Assembly (NCBI GenBank): GCA_964404895.1
Contig: CAYOLV010000005.1
Coordinates: forward strand, 226,137 to 290,136
From: JBGSUZ01 sp964404895
GTDB lineage: Bacteria; Bacillota; Clostridia; Peptostreptococcales; Acidaminobacteraceae
Reading direction: 5' to 3'
Length of the DNA stretch: 64,000 bases
Each line of letters starts with the position of its first letter. The first letter of the stretch is position 1. Below, in pieces: positions 35,182-41,716 of the stretch. The notes beneath the pieces were generated by a model. It was given only the letters and a program-made list of their open reading frames with translations, had not been told where the DNA came from and did no database searches. Position numbers and translations under genes: made by a program.

Positions 35182-35229
35182 ACGTTAAATTGTGTTTCAG
35201 AAAGTGCTCGCTATAATGAAATGAAAAGC

Positions 35230-35463
35230 TTAAAGACCTAGAAGTTCAGTCAACTTCGCTTTGTCAAAACCTTGAATCACTTCTTCGTCAACAAAGATCA
35301 CAGGCACACCCATAAAACCTTTAGACATTAACTCTTTTCTAGCTACAGTATCTGTTGATACGTTTTTTTCTTCAAACACAATGCTGTTTTCATTAAGAAA
35401 ATCTTTTGCTAAATGGCAGTAGCCACATGTATTGCTTGTGTAAACAGTCACTTTTTTGCTCAT
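35230..35463 (-). CDS. Glutaredoxin-like thiol oxidoreductase
   Basis: A 77-residue thioredoxin-fold protein with the redox pair in TCGYCHLAK near residues 13-21 and the cis-Pro motif GVPVIFVD near 52-59, typical of NrdH/glutaredoxin-3 proteins. The start MSKK (35463) follows GGAGG by 8 bases; five extra in-frame residues upstream are unlikely. It lies 80 bases after the HesB-like selenoprotein gene in the same orientation and may reduce it or share its regulation. Related clostridial proteins with UxxC instead of CxxC exist, but this copy uses two ordinary cysteines. Confidence 0.9.
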   Translation of the reverse strand: MSKKVTVYTSNTCGYCHLAKDFLNENSIVFEEKNVSTDTVARKELMSKGFMGVPVIFVDEEVIQGFDKAKLTELLGL

Positions 35464-35543
35464 TTTAATATCCTCCAAAATCTAGTCTACGTTACTATTA
35501 GAAGTTTACCCCATCAACAGCCGGCTAAACCTCTAATCCTATT

Positions 35544-35843
35544 CTAACATTTTCCGCCGTACTTAAAAGGTCTAACTGAGAAACCCTTATTGAAGAAATT
35601 CTTCATATAATCGATTTCAAAGCCGCCAAAAGTACTTAAATAATCTTGATCCACTAATATTTTTGACCCCTCAAAAGCCTCTGAGTAGTCACTTTCCCGT
35701 TCGTCATCCAGACCAACATCAAAGAGTGGGCCTCCTCAGGAATAACCTCTGATGTATATTCTGAAGTGGCGATCAGGATCTTTCTTCGTATCCAAAACAT
35801 GGTTTAATTCTGTTTTGGCGTTATCGCTCACAATAATCTTCAT
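35544..35843 (-). CDS. HesB-like selenoprotein with in-frame UGA (Sec36)
   Basis: An ATG at 35843 opens a frame of 99 residues interrupted only by TGA at 35738-35736 (codon 36) and ended by TAG. The protein begins MKIIVSDNAKTELNHVLD and continues IYIRGYS-U-GGPLFDVGLDDE. This is the HesB/IscA fold; U36 falls on the first conserved Cys of A-type iron-sulfur carriers (GCSG), and HesB-like selenoproteins with GxSUGGPxF are known in Clostridia. After the UGA, AGGCC can pair with GGUCU around a 14-base loop, a candidate bacterial SECIS. The frame stays open, with family-like sequence after the UGA, which argues against a pseudogene. GGAGG precedes the ATG. Confidence 0.88.
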
Positions 35844-35856
35844 ATTGACCTCCTTC

Positions 35857-35881
35857 GACACCCCTCCCTATAGGGGGTGTC
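35857..35881. promoter_or_regulatory. C/G-rich palindrome in the selenoprotein leader
   Basis: GACACCCC (35857-35864) and GGGGTGTC (35874-35881) are perfect complements, with a second palindrome CCCTATAGGG inside (35866-35875). It lies just after the predicted transcription start and resembles CsoR/CstR-type operators; it can also form a hairpin next to the ribosome site. Confidence 0.6.
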
Positions 35882-35892
35882 TTATTATCTCT

Positions 35893-35921
35893 ATCATAAT
35901 CGAGCTCTCATTGAAAGTCAA
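35893..35921 (-). promoter_or_regulatory. Promoter of the selenoprotein-glutaredoxin unit
   Basis: On the minus strand TTGACT (35921-35916), a 17-base spacer and TATGAT (35898-35893) form a near-consensus sigma-A promoter 50 bases before the selenoprotein start codon. Confidence 0.75.
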
Positions 35922-35923
35922 TA

Positions 35924-37330
35924 TCATTTTTTTAACAATACTGCTATTTTTGCAGTTTCACCATCTTCGACTATTGTAATAGATATGCCAGAAGCATTCC
36001 CATTGTTGAGTTTGCTGCTTGGTGAAGTCGTATCATCGAATAGACTCATTTGGCTTTTTAAATAGAATGGATCTTGCAATAGATTTGTTGGTCTTTGGTC
36101 TAAAGTGCTGTAACCCAAAGTTAACTCAGAGCTTTCCTCTAAATCTATGCCTTTATGTGTCTCATCATTATTCACGATATTTTCCATTATCCTGCTGAAA
36201 ATCAAGGTTTCATCCACATGCCAAATCAATACCCCCCCTGACTTGGAAAATGTGCTGATGCCTTTATCTTGTTTCTCTAGATAGCGATTTTCCAAAACAA
36301 AGTATTCTCCGGGAACTTCTGTTGGAATGACCAATATCTCTGGAGAGTCTGTCAGATTAGATTTTAGAGTATACTCCCCCGACACTGTAGCAATCTTAGG
36401 ATCTACAAAGCCTAAATAGATCTTACTCCACGGATCAAAGCCACTTGGTGCTTCCCCCATTCGCCCTCCAACCATTAATAATTTGTCCCCATTGCCCATG
36501 AGACTGAAAATACCAACGCCTTGAGAACTGTAGTCTGTATCGTATAAATCTGGAAGTCCTAAAATATGTCCCAATTCATGTGTTAAAATTCCGTGGGTGG
36601 TCAAACTGCTTCTGTCTAACCAAAAACCTTCATAATAAAGTTCTCCAATTTGAACAAATTCTGTCATTTGATAGCTGTTGATCTTGTCAAAGCTCATCAA
36701 ATCATGGCTAAATCCCGATGAAGATTTTTCGCCCAACTTCTTATAGAGATCTTCATAGCCAGCAAACACCACTATCCAAATCACTTCTTGAGGCTGGATA
36801 ACATAGTCTTTATTCCTATCCAAACTTTCAAGGTCTGTATAGGCTGTGGCAGATTGAATCCCTTGGTAAATGGCACGATAAACTTCTTCCGTTAATTTAT
36901 TCTGATTATTAGGATGTTTCGACTCTAAGACAACCCGAATAATCCCATCATCGGCTATACCGCTTTGCTCTGAAATAGGCATAAGGGCGAACTGATCTTG
37001 ACTGCTGTCTCTGTAAAATTGATTGACGCTAGAACCTTCTTCACTAAAAACCAAACGACTCCATTGCTGTGGAGTCGTCGTTATTTTTTGATCTGCAAAT
37101 TCAACTAAGATGACAGCGGCTCGTGTCAAAGAATCAAACTGTGCACTAGACCTTGTCAATTTAAAGGGTTCCATTTGTCCCTCAAGTGGGATATTGTATG
37201 TTTGCCAATTATTGGTGAATGCGGGCATGGAGACCGGGACTCTTTGATAGTCGGTAAATGTGTTGAAAATCCCGCCGATAACGACTACACTTAGAGCTGT
37301 AAGCATTGCTTTACGGAGTTCGTGGCTCAT
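35924..37330 (-). CDS. M6-family secreted zinc metalloprotease
   Basis: A 468-residue protein with an N-terminal hydrophobic segment (about 9-27) acting as signal or anchor. The zinc motif LTHELGHILGLPDLYD near residue 250 has HExxH and the downstream Asp/His region of the M6 (immune inhibitor A-like) family. SLMGNGD follows where the Met-turn is expected. The family cleaves extracellular proteins. It lacks the long C-terminal domains of InhA and is therefore a short member. Its gene ends about 80 bases before the selenoprotein start, so the selenoprotein promoter lies in this short gap. GGGGTG precedes the start. Confidence 0.85.
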   Translation of the reverse strand: MSHELRKAMLTALSVVVIGGIFNTFTDYQRVPVSMPAFTNNWQTYNIPLEGQMEPFKLTRSSAQFDSLTRAAVILVEFADQKITTTPQQWSRLVFSEEGSSVNQFYRDSSQDQFALMPISEQSGIADDGIIRVVLESKHPNNQNKLTEEVYRAIYQGIQSATAYTDLESLDRNKDYVIQPQEVIWIVVFAGYEDLYKKLGEKSSSGFSHDLMSFDKINSYQMTEFVQIGELYYEGFWLDRSSLTTHGILTHELGHILGLPDLYDTDYSSQGVGIFSLMGNGDKLLMVGGRMGEAPSGFDPWSKIYLGFVDPKIATVSGEYTLKSNLTDSPEILVIPTEVPGEYFVLENRYLEKQDKGISTFSKSGGVLIWHVDETLIFSRIMENIVNNDETHKGIDLEESSELTLGYSTLDQRPTNLLQDPFYLKSQMSLFDDTTSPSSKLNNGNASGISITIVEDGETAKIAVLLKK

Positions 37331-37353
37331 AAAATCACCCCTAACGAGTCACT

Positions 37354-37504
37354 TTATACACACTATCCACAGCTTATCCACATATTATTTCAATGTATTC
37401 ACATTATATCCCGTTTTAGTGGTGTATAATCTTAAATAATTCCCTTCAAATCGTTTATAAATTAACACTTATCCACAATACCCACCGAATTCACAATATC
37501 CACA
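37354..37504 (+). other. Cluster of five DnaA boxes
   Basis: All five lie in the same orientation: TTATACACA at 37354, CTATCCACA at 37363 (one mismatch), TTATCCACA at 37374 and at 37469 (both perfect), ATATCCACA at 37496 (one mismatch). They fill the gap between the metalloprotease and recU, whose start is at 37519. Confidence 0.75.
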
Positions 37505-37518
37505 AGGGAGATCAGCTT

Positions 37519-38067
37519 ATGACCGTTTGGAAATCCAGAGGACACAGAGGGGACGTTCTAGAAGAACTGATTCTCATGACCAATGACTATTATCGCTCAA
37601 AAAAATTAGGGCGTGTGGACAAGATCAGCGTTCCGATCAAGGTTATCGAAATTGATCAGCGTGGCATGATTACCAAGGCCTTCTTTGAAAAAAAATCCAC
37701 TGTGGATTTTCAAGGCATTATTCAAGGGGTAGGCGTGGCCTTCGACGCTAAAGAAACCACACTGAAAAGTTTGCCCCTCTCCAACATCCATGAGCATCAA
37801 ATTGAATTCATGGGAGACATTGACCAGCAAGGGGGTCTGGCCTTTCTAATTGTTCACTTTAAATTTTGCGACGAATATTATCTCATTCCTTATGAGTGGA
37901 TTTTAAAATACGTTCACGAAGAAAAACGCCGCTCTATTCCCTACAAAGAAATGCCCAAGGCATTTCAAATCCCAATGCCTGTCAACGGCATACTGAACTA
38001 TCTGCCAACCCTAAACGCCTATGTAGGTGCTAAAGCCATTTGGAAGGAAACCGGTGTAACCCTCTGA
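37519..38067 (+). CDS. recU: Holliday junction resolvase RecU
   Basis: A 182-residue structure-specific nuclease that resolves four-way DNA junctions, the Gram-positive counterpart of RuvC. Active-site segments are visible: RGDVLEELI near 11-19 with Glu, TVDFQGI near 60-66 with Asp, and the FDAKET motif near 76-81 with Asp, Lys and Glu. HEHQIEFM and GGLAFLIVHF complete the fold. GGGAG lies about 8 bases before the ATG. In Bacillus recU precedes the penicillin-binding protein gene ponA; here it stands alone with DnaA boxes upstream and a terminator downstream. Confidence 0.93.
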   Translation: MTVWKSRGHRGDVLEELILMTNDYYRSKKLGRVDKISVPIKVIEIDQRGMITKAFFEKKSTVDFQGIIQGVGVAFDAKETTLKSLPLSNIHEHQIEFMGDIDQQGGLAFLIVHFKFCDEYYLIPYEWILKYVHEEKRRSIPYKEMPKAFQIPMPVNGILNYLPTLNAYVGAKAIWKETGVTL

Positions 38068-38098
38068 TTCCAAATTGTTCGGTCAGCATCTAAATTAT

Positions 38099-38149
38099 AA
38101 ATAGTAAAAAGCCCTCTGAGAAAATTTCTCAGAGGGCTTTTTACTATTT
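38099..38149. terminator. Bidirectional terminator with 25-bp perfect stem
   Basis: Bases 38099-38123 and 38125-38149 are exact reverse complements around one base, including AAAAAGCCCTCTGAG and CTCAGAGGGCTTTTT. T-runs on both strands serve the convergent recU and ksgA genes. The stem overlaps the last codons of ksgA by six bases. Confidence 0.93.
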
Positions 38150-39019
38150 ATGCTCATTAATATAATTGGCAAGTGTGGCAAACTCCTCAATAGTCAAGGT
38201 TTCACCACGTCTTTGTGGGTCGATCCCTGATCCTCTTAAGAACTCCGCCGTCTGATCTTTAGAATTTCCAAACCCACCTGCATTAAGAGCATTGTGAAGG
38301 GTCTTTCTTCTCTGACCAAAAGCCGCTTTAACCATTTTGAAGAAAAGTGCAGGATTGTCTAACGCCACAGGAGGCTCATCTCGAATGACCATGCGAATGA
38401 CGATGGAGTCTACATTCGGCTGAGGCATAAACACCGTTCTTGGCACTTTGGCGATAATACTCGGGTCACTGTAATACTGGGCTGCCACTGACAACGAACC
38501 GTAAGCCTTTGTCGACGGTTTTGCCGCCATCCGATCTGCCACTTCTTTTTGGATCATAACCACAATATCGCTGACAGGAATTTGTTCTTCCAAAAACATC
38601 ATAATAATTGGCGTTGTAATATAGTAAGGCAAGTTAGCAACTACTTTCGGTTTTCTGCCTTCAAATTTTTCTGCAATCAGCGCTTTTAAATCCACATCCA
38701 AGACGTCAGCGTGAATGATTTCTACGTTATCGTAGTCAGCCAGGGTTTCTTTCAAAACAGGAATAAGTGCACGGTCAATCTCGATGGCGACCACTTTTCG
38801 TGCCCGCTCCGCCATGGCTTGTGTCATAACCCCTATGCCAGGGCCAATTTCCAAAATATCGTCATCTGGTCCAATCTCTGCCCCATCGCAAATTCGATCA
38901 ATGATCTGTTCATCGATTAAAAAGTTTTGACCTAGGCTTTTGGAAAAGTGAAAATTGTATTTGTCCATAATGTACTTAATGGTTGAGGGTGAAGTTAATT
39001 TCAATATATTCGCCTGCAC
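38144..39019 (-). CDS. ksgA: 16S rRNA (adenine1518/1519-N6)-dimethyltransferase
   Basis: KsgA/RsmA dimethylates two adjacent adenines in helix 45 of 16S rRNA late in small-subunit assembly. The 291-residue protein shows SLGQNFLID near 28-36, the SAM-binding LEIGPGIGVMTQ near 60-71 and the catalytic NLPYYITTP near 129-137, then the C-terminal helical domain. The start lies 8 bases after the RNase M5 stop with AAAGTGCAGG before it. It is the last gene of the metG-tatD-yabE-rnmV-ksgA run, the same order as in Bacillus. Confidence 0.97.
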   Translation of the reverse strand: MQANILKLTSPSTIKYIMDKYNFHFSKSLGQNFLIDEQIIDRICDGAEIGPDDDILEIGPGIGVMTQAMAERARKVVAIEIDRALIPVLKETLADYDNVEIIHADVLDVDLKALIAEKFEGRKPKVVANLPYYITTPIIMMFLEEQIPVSDIVVMIQKEVADRMAAKPSTKAYGSLSVAAQYYSDPSIIAKVPRTVFMPQPNVDSIVIRMVIRDEPPVALDNPALFFKMVKAAFGQRRKTLHNALNAGGFGNSKDQTAEFLRGSGIDPQRRGETLTIEEFATLANYINEHK

Positions 39020-39027
39020 TTTCTATT

Positions 39028-39594
39028 CTAATTGTGATTTGACTGTCCAAGGTTTAGCCCAATTGCCAAAACCGCCTGGTCAAACTCTTCGCGTGTAATC
39101 CCATATCGGTTGAGTCTTATGAGAAATTGCTTTGCATTCCCGTAACCGATGCCTAAAATTTTCCCAATTTCATTCCGTCTTTCTGCCGCCGCAGGGTTGC
39201 CTTCTAAATCGTTGCGTATCAAATCCAGTTTCCCGAAAATAGGGGTCTCTCTCTCACAAACGGTTTTTACTTTCTTTAACGCCTCTCGAATACTCTCAGG
39301 TGTAGCATTTTCAACACCTATATCGTCATCTTTTATGGCCTGTTCTCTTGGTAAAAAACAATGCTTGGCAAGGGGAAATCGCTTAGTCAAAGTATCTCTA
39401 ATACGCTCCCCCGCAAAATCTGGATCTGTTAAGATGATGATTCCGCATCTTTTATAAGCCGATTCAATCCTGGCAAATATCTTTTCGTTGAGTCCAAATC
39501 CGCTGGTAAAAATCAGCTCTGCATCGACTGCCCGTTTAACTGCAGTGATGTCGTCTCGGCCTTCGACTATAATCACTTCTTTAACTCTTTCCAT
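39028..39594 (-). CDS. rnmV: Ribonuclease M5
   Basis: RNase M5 matures the ends of 5S rRNA in Gram-positive bacteria. The 188-residue protein starts with a Toprim domain: VIIVEGRDDITAVKRA with the catalytic Glu, and LTDPDFAGERIRDTL with the DxD-type acidic residues. A C-terminal domain (about 100-188) with GKILGIGYGNAKQFL follows. The ATG at 39594 is preferred because GGAG lies 9 bases before it; the upstream in-frame ATG has its site too close. It is placed between yabE and ksgA as in Bacillus. Confidence 0.95.
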   Translation of the reverse strand: MERVKEVIIVEGRDDITAVKRAVDAELIFTSGFGLNEKIFARIESAYKRCGIIILTDPDFAGERIRDTLTKRFPLAKHCFLPREQAIKDDDIGVENATPESIREALKKVKTVCERETPIFGKLDLIRNDLEGNPAAAERRNEIGKILGIGYGNAKQFLIRLNRYGITREEFDQAVLAIGLNLGQSNHN

Positions 39595-39613
39595 TTTCAA
39601 TGTCTCCATTCCT

Positions 39614-40738
39614 TTATTCCAAGACGTAAACTACAACCCGACGTCTTCCAAACTCAATACATTCTTGATAAGTATTGAAAAACAGATCTACTCGGTAGCC
39701 TTTGATTGCCGAACCTGTATCTTCGGCAGTTGCATAGCCATAAGTGCCGCTTCCGTCTGCGTATTCGATGTATAATTTAGTGCCCAGTGGAATCACCGTT
39801 GGATCTACCGCTACAGTGCCCACTTTTGCTTTAGTTCCTGATTTAGTAATGCCGTATCCATCCATACCTGGCAATTTTCCAGTACTGGCGTAGGACAAAT
39901 CATATGCCGTTGCTATCATAACATAGGAGTTCTTATATGAAAAGTTCTTTGACCGCGTTGTCATCATTTGAGTGCTGCTAGATTGAGGACTAGAACCGGT
40001 CTTCGCAGCCGTTAACTTACCCCCGTTCCCTTGAGAACCCCCTTGGCTCGTAGCGGTCTGAGTTAAATTTGGCTTTACATAAGCTGGGCCAACCAACATT
40101 ATTTGCTCTATAGGCTGACGTAAAACCTCGGTTTTTACAAGCACTCGTCCTACTTCAATCCCCCCCATTCGGGTAATTTCATAGTAGTCCTTCAAAACCC
40201 CCATTTCCCCATATTGTTCAATCCGCTTCTCACCTGGGTTTAAGTCTTTTTTATTGATGATGGTATTTTTAAAGGGAACTTCCCTATTCACAGTCACCAT
40301 GTTCTTCATTTCCTGTTCCACTAAAATCGTCTCCCCGGATTTAATCACCCGATCCAACGATACACTAACGGTATCCTTATCGCCTAGCATAACTCCAACC
40401 CGTTGCAAAACTTGTTTCGTCGTGAGATTTCGCTGATACACGGCAATTTCTCTCTCCCCCACAAGGACGGTGATTGGTTTAAAGCGTTTAATAACAATAC
40501 AAAGTCCCTCACTCAAACGGGTTTCCTCTGGAGGGTAAATCTCATCCATCGGCCTGAGAGAAAGGGACTGTTCTTCTAACACTTGCTTTATATTCTTGGA
40601 AAATGTTACAACTTTTACCTCTTTTGCCCCATCCAAAATAACCACTTCTGTGCGAAGCAGCTCTAAGAGTGCAGTGCCTCCCAAAAACAGGGAGAAAATC
40701 ACTGTCAAAACGATGATCAGTGGGTGCTTTGGTTTCAT
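39614..40738 (-). CDS. yabE: YabE-like cell-wall protein with DUF348, G5 and 3D domains
   Basis: A 374-residue exported protein: membrane segment at 7-27, two to three DUF348 repeats (about 30-140), a G5 domain (about 145-215), a Ser/Thr/Gly/Gln linker and a C-terminal 3D domain (about 275-374) named for its three Asp residues, visible in VDPTVIPLGTK, AEDTGSAI and YRVDLFF. The 3D fold is shared with lytic transglycosylase MltA and resuscitation-type wall hydrolases, so peptidoglycan cleavage during growth or spore outgrowth is likely. It lies 51 bases after tatD. The gene fits the metG-to-ksgA block. Confidence 0.92.
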   Translation of the reverse strand: MKPKHPLIIVLTVIFSLFLGGTALLELLRTEVVILDGAKEVKVVTFSKNIKQVLEEQSLSLRPMDEIYPPEETRLSEGLCIVIKRFKPITVLVGEREIAVYQRNLTTKQVLQRVGVMLGDKDTVSVSLDRVIKSGETILVEQEMKNMVTVNREVPFKNTIINKKDLNPGEKRIEQYGEMGVLKDYYEITRMGGIEVGRVLVKTEVLRQPIEQIMLVGPAYVKPNLTQTATSQGGSQGNGGKLTAAKTGSSPQSSSTQMMTTRSKNFSYKNSYVMIATAYDLSYASTGKLPGMDGYGITKSGTKAKVGTVAVDPTVIPLGTKLYIEYADGSGTYGYATAEDTGSAIKGYRVDLFFNTYQECIEFGRRRVVVYVLE

Positions 40739-40788
40739 CGAATTCTCCTGTAGGTTAGTTTTTGACCCGCCTTCACACGCTTGGTTGC

Positions 40789-41556
40789 CTACTTAATTTT
40801 AAAGTAGGTTTTCGCATTTTGTGTGGTTGCCTCGGCCACTTCTTCTATGCTTAAACCTTTGATTTGAGCCATTTTCTCACAGACATATTTTACATATAGA
40901 GACTCATTGCGCTTGCCTCTGAAAGGTTCTGGCGTTAAATACGGCGAATCCGTCTCAATCATCAGCCTTTCCAGCGGAACCGCTTCAATGACTTCAATCA
41001 GCTTTCTGGAGTTCTTATAGGTCACAGGGCCAGCAATACTGATATAGCCCCCTAATTTCACATATTCCTTGGCAAGCTCTCCACTGCCCGAATAACAGTG
41101 CATGAGAACGCCCGTTTCAAATGCTTTTTCTTTCCTCAGCGTATCAAAAGTCTCTTGATTAGCCTCTCTGTCGTGAATAATCACAGGCATATTCAAGCGT
41201 TTCGCCAGTCGGAGTTGTTCAATAAACCATTTACGCTGAACGTCTCTCGGCGAATAATCATAGTGAAAATCCAACCCAATTTCTCCAATGGCTTGCACCT
41301 TGGGTTTCTTGCTCAGAGCTTCAATCATCATCAGCATGCTGTCATCTAAAGAAGAAGCATCGTGGGGATGAATCCCCACGGCTGCATAAATCATATCATA
41401 TTGCTGTGCCAATTCCACCGCACGAACAGAACTTTCAAAGTCTGCTCCCGGGTTCATTATATAACCAATCCCATTGGCCTTCGCCCGATTGATGACCAAG
41501 TCTCGGTCCTTATCAAATCGCTCTCCGTCCAAGTGGGCATGTGAATCGAATAACAT
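40789..41556 (-). CDS. tatD: TatD-family metal-dependent DNase
   Basis: A 255-residue TIM-barrel hydrolase. Metal ligands are visible: FDSHAHLD at the start, AIGEIGLDFHY, PVIIHDREA, LMHCYSGS and IETDSPYL. TatD nucleases remove nucleotides from damaged DNA. The start at 41556 follows GGAGG by 6 bases. The longer frame upstream would add 26 residues encoded by the 62-bp tandem repeats and has no ribosome site. It lies downstream of metG as in Bacillus (yabD). Confidence 0.94.
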   Translation of the reverse strand: MLFDSHAHLDGERFDKDRDLVINRAKANGIGYIMNPGADFESSVRAVELAQQYDMIYAAVGIHPHDASSLDDSMLMMIEALSKKPKVQAIGEIGLDFHYDYSPRDVQRKWFIEQLRLAKRLNMPVIIHDREANQETFDTLRKEKAFETGVLMHCYSGSGELAKEYVKLGGYISIAGPVTYKNSRKLIEVIEAVPLERLMIETDSPYLTPEPFRGKRNESLYVKYVCEKMAQIKGLSIEEVAEATTQNAKTYFKIK

Positions 41557-41580
41557 ATTGTACCTCCTACGCCACTCTCT

Positions 41581-41704
41581 GCTTTCGGTGTTTGCGAAGC
41601 AAACTCCTTTCGCTCTTCGGTGTTTGCTTCGCAAACGCCTTGGCTTTCAGTGTTTGCGAAGCAAACTCCTTTCGCTCTTCGGTGTTTGCTTCGCAAACGC
41701 CTTG
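41581..41704. repeat. 62-bp tandem repeat with nested palindromes
   Basis: Two copies (41581-41642 and 41643-41704) differ by one base. Each contains GTTTGCGAAGCAAAC and GTTTGCTTCGCAAAC, both short perfect palindromes that are also complements of each other, giving several alternative hairpins. The array fills the metG-tatD gap. Confidence 0.9.
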
Positions 41705-41716
41705 GCAGGCGTGTTT

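Noticed and set aside
35736..35738. TGA in the HesB-like gene read as a nonsense mutation (pseudogene)
   Set aside because: The frame stays intact after the TGA, the position is the known Sec position of HesB-like selenoproteins, and promoter, ribosome site and start are all in place.
35752..35979. 75-residue plus-strand frame over the selenoprotein start and promoter
   Set aside because: It is antisense to a recognisable gene and its promoter, without a ribosome site.
37354..37504. DnaA-box cluster considered as the chromosomal origin
   Set aside because: No dnaA, dnaN or other origin genes in the window and no clear AT-rich unwinding element with trio motifs beside the boxes.
41557..41634. 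Longer N-terminus of tatD
   Set aside because: It would be encoded by the tandem repeat, has no ribosome site, and the FDSHAHLD motif normally starts the protein.
41581..41704. Tandem repeats considered as a CRISPR array
   Set aside because: Only two units, no unique spacers between them, and no cas genes nearby.
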